A DNA stretch of 64,000 nt. Origin: Pandoraea commovens. GTDB lineage: Bacteria; Pseudomonadota; Gammaproteobacteria; Burkholderiales; Burkholderiaceae. Every line of letters begins with the position of its first letter. Positions within the stretch are counted from its first letter, which is position 1. The stretch spans positions 620,001-684,000 of the forward strand of contig NZ_CABPSA010000001.1 of the NCBI RefSeq assembly GCF_902459615.1, given 5' to 3'. Both the position numbers and the translations under genes were made by a program. Below, piece by piece: positions 1 through 10,200 of this stretch. A model generated the notes under the pieces. It saw nothing but the letters and a program-made list of their open reading frames with translations, searched no databases and had not been told where the DNA came from.

Positions 1-705
1 TTTCAATCGCTTCTGCGCCCAGCTTCGCACCTGTTCGGCCACGGCGCGCACGGCATCGAGCAACGGCTCCGGATCGAAACCTGCGAGAAACGGGCCCGGT
101 AAGTCGAGCACGTGCACCACCCGCATCGACGCGCCGTGCGTGCGCGCCAGCGCCAACGCATATTCGAAGGCGAGCCGCGACGTCTCGCTGTCGTCCAGCG
201 CGACGAGAATACGTTCATAGTGGCCGCCCGCACGCAACGGTTGATGCGGCCGCGCCTCGCCCGCCACCAGCATCACCGGCACTTCCGCGCTACGCAGGAT
301 CTGTTCCGCGACGCTGCCGAGCATCGCCCGGCGCACGCCACTGCGGCCGTGTGTTCCGACGACGATGATGTCCGCCCCCCACTCGATGGCTTCGCGCGTC
401 ATCGCTTCAGGCACGGTTTCGCCCGTGGTGCGCAAGTCCAGCAGATGCGCCTGCGCGTCGAAGCCTTCTTCGCGCAAGTACAGCACCGCCCGTGCGAGAT
501 GTTCTTCGCCTTCGCGCTGCATGTCGCGGCGTACCTGTTCCAGATCGATGAGTTTGCCGAAGGCGGCCGTCAGCAGATTGACGGGGTCTTCCACGGTGTG
601 AATGACGCGAATCGCGTCACCGTGACGCGCAAAGGCAGCAGCCTCGCGCAATGCGCGGCGTGACGACTCGCTACCGTCGGTCGCCAGCAGAATGCGTTTT
701 GTCAT
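1..705 (-). CDS. Universal stress protein, tandem UspA domains (3' end cut by window)
   Basis: The frame opens at an ATG at 705 (MTKRILLATDGSESSRRALR) and is still open at base 1, so the C-terminus is missing. The first UspA domain has the typical opening (ILLATDGSE) and the nucleotide-binding pattern G-x2-G-x9-G-S in GTHGRSG...MLGS near residues 125-142. A second UspA domain starts after HYERILVALDDSE near residue 165. Two-domain Usp proteins are cytoplasmic proteins linked to stress, starvation and low-oxygen survival, and the intact motif suggests ATP binding. No gene overlaps it; a 180-base gap separates it from the next terminator. A weak TATAGT-like -10 lies near 797-802 on the minus strand. 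Confidence 0.9.
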   Translation of the reverse strand, partial: MTKRILLATDGSESSRRALREAAAFARHGDAIRVIHTVEDPVNLLTAAFGKLIDLEQVRRDMQREGEEHLARAVLYLREEGFDAQAHLLDLRTTGETVPEAMTREAIEWGADIIVVGTHGRSGVRRAMLGSVAEQILRSAEVPVMLVAGEARPHQPLRAGGHYERILVALDDSETSRLAFEYALALARTHGASMRVVHVLDLPGPFLAGFDPEPLLDAVRAVAEQVRSWAQKRLK

Positions 706-884
706 GAGCAGCCTCGCGTTGAGAGTCGAAGGAATGCCATGCGCGTGTCCGGTCATCCCGATGTTTCATCTGACGAACCTTGCACGACGCTTCCACTATA
801 CCGCTCGATAGGGCGCGAAAGCCACCCTCCGCGCACCTCGTGCGGCCGAAATGGGCATCGGACTTCCCTTCCTTTGACGCAACG

Positions 885-923
885 CAAAAACGCCACAGGC
901 CCGGCATAGCGGGCCTGTGGCGT
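885..923 (-). terminator. Intrinsic terminator downstream of the aldo/keto reductase gene
   Basis: A perfect 14-bp stem (890-903 with 910-923) closes a six-base loop. Read on the minus strand it is followed directly by a run of T (from the A-run at 886-890). It starts about 30 bases after the reductase stop codon. Confidence 0.9.
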
Positions 924-952
924 CAGACTGAGACGAAGCTTGCGGCGAGCGC

Positions 953-1951
953 TCAGCGTGCGGCGTCGCCCCAGCGATAGGCGTGCGACGCGTCGTCGAG
1001 CTTTGCCTTGAGTTCCGGCGGCAGCGTGTAGTCGATGGTGCCCAGCGTCTCGGTCAGCTGCTCGACGCGGCTTGCGCCGATGATGGCCGAGGTCACGGTC
1101 GGGTTCGCCAGCACCCAGGCGAGCGACAGGCGCGTGAGCGACTCACCGGCGTCGTTCGCAATGCCCTTGAGCGCCTCGATGGTCTCGAACTCGCGCTCAT
1201 GCCAGTAGCGTTGCTGGTACATCGCCCCCGCCTTGCCCACGGTCGCCGACGTGAAGCGGCCTTCGGTCGGCGCCGCGTCGTGACGGTACTTGCCAGTCAG
1301 CAGACCGCCTGCGAGGGGGTTGTAGGGGATGACGGCCAGCCCTTCTTCGCTCGCCAGCGGCAGCAGTTCCCGTTCGATCTGACGGAACAGCAGGTTGTAG
1401 CGCGGCTGAACCGATACGAAACGCGCGACGCGCAGCACGTCGGCGCGGCCCAGCGCACGTGCAAGACGATACGCAAGGTAGTTCGACACGCCGACGTAAC
1501 GGGCCCTGCCCGACTTAACGATGGTGTCGAGCGCTTCGAGCGTTTCGTCGATCGGCGTGTCGGTGTCGTCCGAGTGGAGTTGATACAGGTCGACGTAATC
1601 GGTGCCGATGCGGCTGAGCGACGCGTCGATGGCGCTCAGCAAGTGCTTGCGCGACGCCCCCTTGTCCCACGGCGACGGCCCCATCTGCCCGCAGGCCTTC
1701 GTCGCCACGATGAACTGATCGCGACGGCCCTTGAGCCAGCGACCCACCACTTCTTCGGTACGGCCGACGAGCGAATTGTCGGCCCCCAGCGGGTAGACGT
1801 CGGCGAGATCGATGAAGTTGACGCCAGCCTCTGCCGTGCGGTCGAGAATGGCGTGGCTGGCGGCTTCTTCGGTTTGCAGACCGAACGTCATGGTGCCCAG
1901 GCACAGGCGTGAAACGGTCAGGCCGGTGCGGCCGAATTTCGTGTATTGCAC
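953..1951 (-). CDS. Aldo/keto reductase
   Basis: Predicted 332-residue NAD(P)H-dependent oxidoreductase with the (beta/alpha)8 aldo/keto reductase fold. It opens VQYTKFGRTGLTVSRLCLGT and carries the usual catalytic set: Asp and Tyr in FIDLADVYPLG, Lys in VATKACG and His in LYQLHSDD. The C-terminal cofactor region reads ...SAIIGASRVEQL. I start it at the GTG at 1951, which has a GGGAG ribosome site six bases upstream and matches the family N-terminus; the frame can be extended by 33 codons, but that part does not look like the family. Substrate unknown. It lies 127 bases downstream of bcsG on the same strand and ends in a strong terminator. Confidence 0.9.
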   Translation of the reverse strand: MQYTKFGRTGLTVSRLCLGTMTFGLQTEEAASHAILDRTAEAGVNFIDLADVYPLGADNSLVGRTEEVVGRWLKGRRDQFIVATKACGQMGPSPWDKGASRKHLLSAIDASLSRIGTDYVDLYQLHSDDTDTPIDETLEALDTIVKSGRARYVGVSNYLAYRLARALGRADVLRVARFVSVQPRYNLLFRQIERELLPLASEEGLAVIPYNPLAGGLLTGKYRHDAAPTEGRFTSATVGKAGAMYQQRYWHEREFETIEALKGIANDAGESLTRLSLAWVLANPTVTSAIIGASRVEQLTETLGTIDYTLPPELKAKLDDASHAYRWGDAAR

Positions 1952-2078
1952 GGTAACTCCCGGAGGCAAGTACTGGTGAAAAGCGATGCCCGCCGTCGCG
2001 GACAAGGTGCACAGTATGCGCGATTCCGGGAAAACACGTGCGCCGCCCAACGCGCCCGCGGCGCACGCGCCTCAAACG

Positions 2079-3719
2079 CTATTCCAGCGACTTCAGATCG
2101 AGCCAGACGCCATCCGCGCCGCGGATCATCATCTTGCCGCCGTACTTCATGACGGTGGTCTGCTCGTTGGCCGACACGAAGGCCGTCTGTGGCAGATCGT
2201 TGGCGTACTGCGCCAGCTCCGGCGTGCCCGCAAACGGGTTGTTGGCGATCAGATGCGAGATGAGCGTCATCATCGCCAGATAGCTCGTGGGTGTGGATAT
2301 CGTCACCGGCGTGCCGTGCGAGGCGGTAGCCCCGTCGCCGAAGCCCACGAGCTTCACCGCCACCGGCACATGCGTAATCTCAGGCAGCGGGATCTCACGC
2401 ATGCCGGAGATCTGCAACTTGCTGCCGCGGATTGCTGCGCCGTGCTCCGGCACGAATACGACGACCGCCTTACGTCCCGACTTCGCGATAGTGTCGATGA
2501 ACTGACCGATGTCGTCGAACATCGTCTTCGCGCGCAACGGATAGCTCTGCACGCTGCTGAGCTTCGAGCCTTCGAGACGGTTGCCGTCGTGCAGCGAGAT
2601 CGTGTTGTAGTAAAGCGCCACGCGCTTGTCCGGCATGGCCGTACGCTGCTTCCACCACGATTGCAGCACGTCGCCGTCGGAGCGGATCGGCGTCTCGTCG
2701 AACGCGCGCATCGCCACACGGGCATGCGTGTTGTCGAAGGGCGTGACGCCCTGCACGTTGAAGTTCTGCTGCACTTCCTGCATGAAGTTGTCGAAGTGAC
2801 CGTCGTGGTTCATTGCGAGCGTCGGCGTGAAACCGAGGTTCTTCAGATCGCTCATGACGTAGCACTGCGGGCCTGCCGGGTCGTACAGCGCCTTGTGCTC
2901 CGGCTGTCCGCAACCGGCGCGCAGCACGCGAATCGCCGCCGGGCCGCTATAGCTGGCGGCCGAATTGAAGTTTTTGAAGACGAAATCGAACTTCGAGAGC
3001 AAGGGCAGATTGCCGAGGTTGTCGGCGTCGAGATCGTCCTGTGCGAGCGAACAGATGTGAAGGAAGATGATGTCGTAGTCCGGACCTGCCCCCGGCTGCG
3101 CGGGCAACGAGACAGAGCGCGTCAGTTCGCGCGAATAGAAGCTGTTAAGCGCCGCGTTCGGGTTCGCACCCGGCGGCACGTCGCCATCGCCCGTCAGGAA
3201 TTCGCTGCTCCCGCTGGCCGCACCTGCTGCGGGTGCCCCTGTCGCGGCACCGGACGCCGACGTCGTGGTGTCGCCCTGCGCGGCCACGACCGGCGAGACG
3301 GAGACGAGCGTGCCGACACGCAGCACGCCCGGCACGATCAACAAGGCCAGCAGGACGAATGTCGTCACACGCACCCAGCGGTTCACGATCCAGTAGGCCA
3401 GCACCATGATCGCGAGCAGCAACCAGTCGCGCGCCGAAACGAAGCGGCCGAGCAGTTCGATGATGTACGAGAAGCGGAACTGCATCAGCGCAGGCAACTG
3501 TTCGATGAAGCGCCCGAACGGCGGCAAATTCGAGTCGTAATAAAGCAGCGCCGCGCCGACCGGGATGGCGATGACCTGTCGTGCAATGCGCGCCCAGCGC
3601 GGGCGCAACCGCACCACGAGGAACAGTGCGAAGACGAAGTTCGGCAGCACGTGAAAGCCGAGGATGCCCGCCCACAGCAGCAACAGCTTCAGAATGAAAT
3701 AGAGGTTCCAGATGCCCAT
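2079..3719 (-). CDS. bcsG: Cellulose phosphoethanolamine transferase BcsG
   Basis: 546-residue inner-membrane enzyme of the alkaline-phosphatase superfamily that transfers phosphoethanolamine to cellulose in enterobacteria. Hydrophobic segments occupy the first about 140 residues, followed by an Ala/Gly/Ser linker and a periplasmic catalytic domain. Cys223 (HICSLAQDD), Ser258 (SAASYSGPAA), Glu425 and His426 (FVPEHGAA) match in order and spacing the zinc and nucleophile residues known from Salmonella BcsG (C243, S278, E442, H443). An AAGGA site precedes the ATG. It is the last gene of the bcs operon, 18 bases after bcsA. BcsE and BcsF, which activate BcsG in E. coli, are not present in this window. 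Confidence 0.95.
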   Translation of the reverse strand: MGIWNLYFILKLLLLWAGILGFHVLPNFVFALFLVVRLRPRWARIARQVIAIPVGAALLYYDSNLPPFGRFIEQLPALMQFRFSYIIELLGRFVSARDWLLLAIMVLAYWIVNRWVRVTTFVLLALLIVPGVLRVGTLVSVSPVVAAQGDTTTSASGAATGAPAAGAASGSSEFLTGDGDVPPGANPNAALNSFYSRELTRSVSLPAQPGAGPDYDIIFLHICSLAQDDLDADNLGNLPLLSKFDFVFKNFNSAASYSGPAAIRVLRAGCGQPEHKALYDPAGPQCYVMSDLKNLGFTPTLAMNHDGHFDNFMQEVQQNFNVQGVTPFDNTHARVAMRAFDETPIRSDGDVLQSWWKQRTAMPDKRVALYYNTISLHDGNRLEGSKLSSVQSYPLRAKTMFDDIGQFIDTIAKSGRKAVVVFVPEHGAAIRGSKLQISGMREIPLPEITHVPVAVKLVGFGDGATASHGTPVTISTPTSYLAMMTLISHLIANNPFAGTPELAQYANDLPQTAFVSANEQTTVMKYGGKMMIRGADGVWLDLKSLE

Positions 3720-3737
3720 CGTATGGTTTCCTTGGTC

Positions 3738-6422
3738 TCAGGCACGTGTATCGGGTGCATCGCCCCACGCCTGCCGGGCACCGCGCAGACGGTTCTGCCA
3801 GCGCGTCACCAGCTTGCTCAGGAGGTAATTGGCCAGCACTTGATACCCTCGCAGCCCCATCGCCAGCATTTCGAACAAAGCCTTGATCGGTTCGTCGCGC
3901 GTGCGCTCGGCATCCCAGTCGCGCCACGCGTCGGCACGTCCGAACGTGAATTGCACGAGATGTTTGTCCTGCTCGGCCGTGAGCGGCATGAACGCGAGGA
4001 AGAGCTGGTTGCCGCGCGCCCCCACGACACTCACTGGGAAGCCATACTCGGTCGCGCCCCGTGCGAGCGCCACGTGCGCTTCGGTGCCCACGGCCGGATC
4101 GACCGCCACCGGCAGCACCAGCGCCAGCCCACCGCCCGAGAAGTCGCGGGTGTGACAGGCTACGGTACGGCCGTCCGGCAGATAAAGCGTGGCGGGCATG
4201 CGCATCGACACCCGATGCGTGCGTCGAACCTGTTTCACTTCCGTCGCCACGGCCACCGCCGCCCCCAGCACGGCGAGGTTGAACATCACCCAGAGCAGGT
4301 TGAACACCAACGCGCCCGACTCGTGCGCGGGGCCGTAGAAGTAGCGCAGAATCCCCGCGAGAAAGCCTGCGACGTTAAAGCCGAGCAGTACCAGATACGG
4401 CTTCGAGATGCTCCAGTCGAAGAAGCTCTGTTCGATCAGCCCGCCCTTCGCGGTCACGTTGAATTTGCCGTAGCGCGGGTTGATGAAGGCGACGGTCGTC
4501 GGCAGCGCGACGTACCAGGCCAGCACCGCTTCGTAGACATCCGACCAGAACGAGTGCCGGTACTTGCCCTGAATGCGCGAGTTGGCGATGTTCGCGTGCG
4601 CGATGTGCGGCAGCACGTAAGCGCAGATGCTTAACGCGGCTGCCTGCACGATATGCAGCCCGAAGAACAGATAGCAGATCGGCGCGAGCAGGAAGATGAT
4701 GCGCGGAATGCCGTAGAAGAAGTGCAGCATGCCGTTCGCGTAGCAGATGCGCTGACCGATCTTCAGGCCTCGGCCGAACAGCGGATTGTCGACGCGGAAT
4801 ATCTGCGCCATGCCGCGCGCCCAGCGAATGCGCTGCCCGACGTGACCCGACAGCGATTCCGTCGCCAGACCTGCCGCCTGCACGACCTTGAGGTACACAG
4901 TGTTCCAGCCGCGACGGTGCATCTTGAGCGCCGTATGCGCGTCTTCCGTCACCGTCTCGACCGCCACACCCCCCACCTCGTCGAGCGCCGTGCGACGCAA
5001 CACCGCGCACGAACCGCAGAAGAACGAGGCATTCCAGAAGTCGTTACCGTCCTGCACGATCCCGTAGAACAGACGCCCTTCGTTCGGCACCGCACCGCGT
5101 GTGGCGAGGTTGCGCTCGAACGGGTCGTCGGAAAAGAAGTGGTGAGGCGTCTGCACGAGCGAGCAACGTTCGTCCTTGAGGAACGACCCCATTGTCGTTT
5201 GCAGGAACGAGCGCACGGGAATGTGATCGCAGTCGAAGATCGCGATGAACTCGCCCTGCGTCTTGCCGAGCGCATGGTTGATGTTGCCCGCCTTCGCGTG
5301 ACGATTGTCGGGGCGCGTCATGTAATGCACCCCGGCTTGCGCCGCGAACTCACGCATCTCCTCGCGGCGTCCGTCGTCGAGCAGATAGATGTTGAGCTTC
5401 TCGGGCGGCCAGTCGATGCCGCACGCGGCATACACGGTCGGGCGCACCACATCCAGTCCCTCGTTGTAGGTCGGGATGTAGACGTCGACGGTCGGCCATT
5501 CGCGGGTGTCCGGTGGCAGCGGCGTGATGCGGCGCTGCAGCGGCCAGATCGTCTGGATGTAGCCGAACAGCAGAATCATCCACGTATACATCTCGGCCGC
5601 GACGAGCGTGTAGCCGACGGTCGCTTCCGCCACGGTGTCGAACGCGAGCGACTGCGTGAGACGCCACCACACGTAACGCACCGTCGACGTGAGCGACAGG
5701 CCGATCAGCACCAGCACCGAGTACTGGCTGTCGAGACGGCGGAACACCAGTGCCAGCGTGAGCGTGCAGATCGAGAACAGCAACTGCGAGAACGGATCGA
5801 ACGGCGTGGTGACGATCCAGAACACGCCGAACAACCCCAGCAAGGCGACGATGGTCGACGTCACTCGCCATTTCATGACCTTTTCCAGCTTCCGGTCGAA
5901 CTTATGCGCAAGTTCGGCGGGCGTATCGGGTGGAATGCCGAAGAGCGATTGCACGAGCCACAGACGCAGCCGTTCGTTGCCCCGTCGGAATGCGAGCCAT
6001 GCGGTATAGGGCGGAAATGCCGGACGCCGGTCGGCGCGACGCCACAGCATTGCGCCGACAATCTGCCAGAAGCCTGCATCGGCGGGCACGTCGAGCCGTT
6101 GTGTCAGACGTTCGTTGACCCATGCGAAGGCCCGGCCCGGGTAGTCGGGACGACCGGAGCGCGCTGGTTGAAAGACTGCACGCAGCCACCAGTCGCGCCA
6201 TTCGTCCAACTGACGGACGTCGAGCCGCACCGCCAGACGCGCCACGAGATGATCCGACATCTGCGAGATCCACAACCGGTGCTGCGGCGAGCGCAAGGTC
6301 GCGGCCAGCATCCACTGCATGACGCCCGGCGGACGCCCGCCCGGACGATTCGGCACGACCAGACGCACTGCGAGGATGTCGCGTCCGAGCCGATAGAGGG
6401 AGCGCAGCGCGTCGCTGATCAT
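3738..6422 (-). CDS. bcsA: Cellulose synthase catalytic subunit BcsA
   Basis: 894-residue family 2 glycosyltransferase that polymerises UDP-glucose and extrudes the chain through its own membrane channel. Visible elements: membrane helices around 185-295, substrate motifs DDG at 349-351 and DCD at 397-399, the catalytic TED at 492-494, and QRIRW (QxxRW) at 530-534. A second membrane block spans about 560-730. A C-terminal PilZ domain has the RxxxR stretch (QVRRTHR, about 731-737) and DFSGGG (760-765), so cyclic di-GMP should activate it. An N-terminal extension of about 180 residues precedes the first helix. Its ATG overlaps the bcsQ stop (ATGA), which suggests translational coupling. Confidence 0.97.
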   Translation of the reverse strand: MISDALRSLYRLGRDILAVRLVVPNRPGGRPPGVMQWMLAATLRSPQHRLWISQMSDHLVARLAVRLDVRQLDEWRDWWLRAVFQPARSGRPDYPGRAFAWVNERLTQRLDVPADAGFWQIVGAMLWRRADRRPAFPPYTAWLAFRRGNERLRLWLVQSLFGIPPDTPAELAHKFDRKLEKVMKWRVTSTIVALLGLFGVFWIVTTPFDPFSQLLFSICTLTLALVFRRLDSQYSVLVLIGLSLTSTVRYVWWRLTQSLAFDTVAEATVGYTLVAAEMYTWMILLFGYIQTIWPLQRRITPLPPDTREWPTVDVYIPTYNEGLDVVRPTVYAACGIDWPPEKLNIYLLDDGRREEMREFAAQAGVHYMTRPDNRHAKAGNINHALGKTQGEFIAIFDCDHIPVRSFLQTTMGSFLKDERCSLVQTPHHFFSDDPFERNLATRGAVPNEGRLFYGIVQDGNDFWNASFFCGSCAVLRRTALDEVGGVAVETVTEDAHTALKMHRRGWNTVYLKVVQAAGLATESLSGHVGQRIRWARGMAQIFRVDNPLFGRGLKIGQRICYANGMLHFFYGIPRIIFLLAPICYLFFGLHIVQAAALSICAYVLPHIAHANIANSRIQGKYRHSFWSDVYEAVLAWYVALPTTVAFINPRYGKFNVTAKGGLIEQSFFDWSISKPYLVLLGFNVAGFLAGILRYFYGPAHESGALVFNLLWVMFNLAVLGAAVAVATEVKQVRRTHRVSMRMPATLYLPDGRTVACHTRDFSGGGLALVLPVAVDPAVGTEAHVALARGATEYGFPVSVVGARGNQLFLAFMPLTAEQDKHLVQFTFGRADAWRDWDAERTRDEPIKALFEMLAMGLRGYQVLANYLLSKLVTRWQNRLRGARQAWGDAPDTRA

Positions 6423-7198
6423 CGGCGAGTGCCTCCACTGCCGGGTCCGGCACTTCCGTCGTCAACTTCCGTCGCGCGCTGCAACCATGCTTCGAGATGA
6501 ATGAAGTCGAGTGCGGCCTGCGAGCCGGTGCCCGCTTTGGCCAGCGTCACACCGTTCGCCGCTGCCATGCCGACGGCGATGTCGCGATGGATGCGCACCG
6601 GGACGACGGCGTCGCCACCGCGTCCCTGAATCAGATTCAGCAGATCGTTGTTGAGCGACGAATTGGCCGCCGCCACGTTCGGCACGATCTGAACGCGACC
6701 ATTACACGCGGCCATCAAATCCGGTTGCGTGACGTAACCGGCCGTCGTGACGGGCACCACGCCCAGCACCAGATCGGCCGCCGCAACGGCGGCCAGTGTG
6801 ATGGCATCGGGCAGGCGCTGCGTGTCGATCAGGACCCGCGTGCCCTCGGGCAAGCCGACGGCCGTCAACTGACGACGCAATCCGCCCACATCGCCCTGCA
6901 ACCATTGCGCCATCGCAGACAGATTAGCGACGCTCGTGCGGCCCGCAGGCAGCAACGGCACTCCGGCGGGCGTGTCGCGCAACACCGTGCGCCAGCCGTC
7001 CGGTGCCACGCCGGACGACAGCACGCCCGTCTCGCACGTCTCACGCAACCCGAGCAGCGCACCGATCGCGTTCTGCGCGTCGAGTTCGAGCACGGCGACC
7101 GGCTGTCCGGCATGCGCGAGCTGCGCAGCGAGATGCGCCGTCACGGTGCTACGCCCCGCACCGCCTGCGCTGGAAACGATGGCGATGAGCGTCAGCAT
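6419..7198 (-). CDS. bcsQ: Cellulose biosynthesis protein BcsQ (ParA/MinD-like)
   Basis: 259-residue P-loop protein of the BcsQ/YhjQ family, which helps assemble and localise the cellulose secretion complex at the inner face of the membrane. It begins MLTLIAIVSSAGGAGRSTVT, so the nucleotide loop reads GGAGRST: Arg replaces the usual Walker A Lys, and the early signature Lys of MinD-type proteins is absent too. The later LIDTQRLPDAI segment fits the Walker B region. A strong GAGGAGG site sits five bases before the ATG. The gene overlaps the end of a 27-codon ORF upstream (ATGCTGA) and bcsA downstream (ATGA). Confidence 0.9.
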   Translation of the reverse strand: MLTLIAIVSSAGGAGRSTVTAHLAAQLAHAGQPVAVLELDAQNAIGALLGLRETCETGVLSSGVAPDGWRTVLRDTPAGVPLLPAGRTSVANLSAMAQWLQGDVGGLRRQLTAVGLPEGTRVLIDTQRLPDAITLAAVAAADLVLGVVPVTTAGYVTQPDLMAACNGRVQIVPNVAAANSSLNNDLLNLIQGRGGDAVVPVRIHRDIAVGMAAANGVTLAKAGTGSQAALDFIHLEAWLQRATEVDDGSAGPGSGGTRR

Positions 7199-7275
7199 GC
7201 GCCCTCCTCGGCCGGGATCTCAGGCCGAACAACGTCGTTCGTCATCATGAATTCGGTATCGACGCGAGCGCTCAT
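7192..7275 (-). CDS. Possible 27-residue peptide between bcsC and bcsQ
   Basis: A short frame starts with ATG three bases after the bcsC stop and ends in a TGA that overlaps the bcsQ start codon. The product would be hydrophilic and acidic (MSARVDTEFMMTNDVVRPEI plus seven residues ending in Cys). A GGAG lies ten bases upstream of its ATG, inside the bcsC coding end. The bcsQ ribosome site lies within its last codons. It does not resemble BcsR (about 60 residues) or BcsF (a membrane peptide). It may be a real peptide or only a translational bridge between bcsC and bcsQ; the sequence alone cannot decide. Confidence 0.4.
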   Translation of the reverse strand: MSARVDTEFMMTNDVVRPEIPAEEGAC

Positions 7276-7278
7276 GTG

Positions 7279-10200
7279 TCAGTAACTCCAGATCGGGCGA
7301 ACCGGCGACGGCGGCATCGGCACGTCGCCACGGCGGGCGTCGAAGTGATAGCGCATGTAGACGAGGAAGCGATTCGGCGCGTAGTAATCGGAACGCTCGA
7401 ACTGCACCTGACCGCCGATCACCCAATGGCGGTTGACCCAGTACTCGGCGCGCCCCGTCACGGAGAAGCCCACGCCGAACCCGCCACCGGACCCGTAGGT
7501 CAGATCGCCGCTGGCGGCCTGCAACGCACCGTTCGTCGGGAAGTACGGCATGGCTTTTTCCTGACTCTGCGAGAACGACACCGAACCGCGCAGGTAATAC
7601 GACCAGCGTTGCGTGCGGCCATACCATTCGAGCGGCAGCGTGAGCGACACATAGGTTTGCGGGCTGTAGTAACCGCCATGACCGTACGTGTAATAGCGTT
7701 CGTTCTGCGCGAAGCTGTCGAAGAACAGCGTAAGGCCGGTATTCAGGCGCATATCGCGCTTGTAGATCAGCGGCAGATCGACACCCGCGCGGGCCGACAC
7801 TTCCGAGTTGTTCAGCACGTTCTCGCCCGTGAGACGCGCCACGCTGGCCTCGCCGAAGATGCCCCACTTCGTGAAGTCGCGCGATGCGTGGAACGTGATC
7901 GCATCGCGACGCACGCCGCCCCACTTGCCGTCGCCGAACACTTCGGGCAGCGGCAGATACGCCCCGGCGTAGGACACCATGCTGCCGGTCATCGGTCGAC
8001 GTGATGCGTCGACCCAGTAGTTATAGCGTCCGAGATTGCCGAACAGTCGCACGCCCCCCGTCACGTAGGAAATCGGGAATCCGACCGGCGTGTGACCGAT
8101 ATCGGCGCGAATCCAGTCGTTCTCATAGCCGAGCATGAGCGCCTGCCCATGCGCCTTCTGACGCTTCGTGCCGTAGTCGCTCTGCACGCCCGGATTCGCC
8201 GCGCGGAACGACGGTACGTTCAGGAACGGCAGCGTGCCGAACGCCGATGTGCCATTGAGCGGCAAGTCGCCCGAATCGGCGCTGACGTAATCCGTCTGCG
8301 CGAAGACATGACCGTCGTAGCCCACGGCGTACTGGCCGTAGAGCGGGACGGCGCGGGCGTTGAACATCGAGATGCCGCCGTCGCCCTTCTTCTGGTCGAT
8401 TTCGTAACCGGCCGCGACATAGCTGTTGCGACGCGACTCCAGCGAATCGATGGCCGACTCGGCCGACGTCATGCCGTCGTAGCCCGGCAGCGCGCCCTGC
8501 ACGATCTCCTCCTTGCGCGCCTGGTCGTACCATCCCTTCGCTTCGTTGTAGTGACGTTGCGACTGCGCGATGCGTCCGCGCTGAACGGTGACAGCCGAGG
8601 TGTCGGGGAACTGCGTGCGCAACCGGTCGTTGAGCGCGATGGCTTCGTCGTAGCGCTCCATGGCGGTCAGACGCCGCACGGCGGCGAGTTGCGTCCACAC
8701 ATCGTCAGGCGAAGCTTCGGCGAGTGCGCGGTCGAGTTCGCGGTTGGCGGCCTCGTCGTCCTGCTGTTCATAGAGCACGCGCACGAGCGACAGACGAGCA
8801 TCCTGATTCGTCGGATCCTGTCGGATCTGGTCTTCGGCAATCTTGCGGGCGTCGTCGAAACGGCGTTCGTCGAAATAGATGTCGCCCAACGTCGACAACG
8901 CGCGCTTATCCGGCGGTTGACGCGAGAGCAGCGGTTCGAGCTTTTGCTGCGCCGTGTCGAAGTCGCCCAACGCGCGGGCGCGGTCCGCCTGGCGCAGTGC
9001 CAGCCGGTCCTGAAGATCCTGCCATTCGTCTCGCTGGTCGGCGCCGAGCGTGGACGGGTCCATGCTCGCGAGGAAGGTGCCCAGTTCCTCGTCGCGCTCG
9101 GCCGTACTGAGCAACTCGGCGTAGCGCAGCTGCGCGTCGGGCTGTGGCTTGTCGGCGTGCGCCGCGAGCCAGTTGCGCATGAGCGCGAGCCCCTGATCGG
9201 GCTGCCCCGCCGACACGCGCGCCCGTGCAACCTCGCCGATCAGTTCGGGATCGTCGCCCGCCATCGTGAGGGCTTCGCCATAGCGGCGTTCGCTCTCGTC
9301 GTCGTTACCCGTCGCATGCGCCTCGCGCGCCAGACGCGCCGTGTCGCGAATCGCCAGCGTCGTCCGCATGCGTTTGATCGACGGGGTGACGTTCGCCGCC
9401 GGAATCTGCGCGAGCGATTCGCGTGCACCGGCTTCGTCGTCGATCACGTTGAGATAGATGGCCTGCGCGTAAAGCATCTGCGCACGGTCGTCGGCCTCCA
9501 GCGGCTGACGCATGCCTTCGGCCATGACCTCTCGCCCGATCTGCGGCAGACGAAGTTTTCGATAGAGGCTGGCGAGCGAGTAGCGTGTCCACGCGTTGCC
9601 CGGATCGAGCGCGACGGCACGCTCCAGCGCAGCGAGTGCGGGGCCGTTGTGCCCTTCGGCGATGGCGCGATCGGCGTCGTCGGACAGCGCCGCCGCCTCG
9701 GCCTTGTCAAAGCGCGCCTTGTCTTGCGGGAAACGACGTCGCAGATCGCCCAACAGGTTCGCCAGCTCCGTGCGGCGTTGCTGACGCGAGTACAGCGTGA
9801 TCATGCCGCGCAGCGCCGTGTCGTTGTCCGGCTCGATCTTCAGCGCTTGCTGGAAGAGACGCTCGGCGTCCTTGTCACGCTTGTCCCCGAGCGCGATGTC
9901 ACCAAGCAGCGCCAGCCCGTCGGGGTTGTTCGGGTCGCTGGCGAGTGCACCGCGTACAAGGCGGTCCGCTTCGTCCAGACGTCCGGCATCGCGGGCATCA
10001 CGCGCCTGTGACATCGCGCCCCAGAACTGAGACGTCTTCAACAGGCTACGCCACTTTCCCGCGTTGTCGGGGTCTTTGCGCATAGCCTGTGCGAACAGTT
10101 CCTGCGCGCCCTTGTGATCGCCCTGACGCATCTTCACCAGACCCAGCGAGCCGAGCAGTTCGCCATCGTTGGGACGCTTGACACGTGCGGCATCGAGCGA

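Noticed and set aside
1986-6500. Very long plus-strand open frames opposite bcsG and bcsA
   Set aside because: They lie antisense to well-supported genes, their translations are His/Arg/Gln-rich without domains, and such frames are expected at this GC content.
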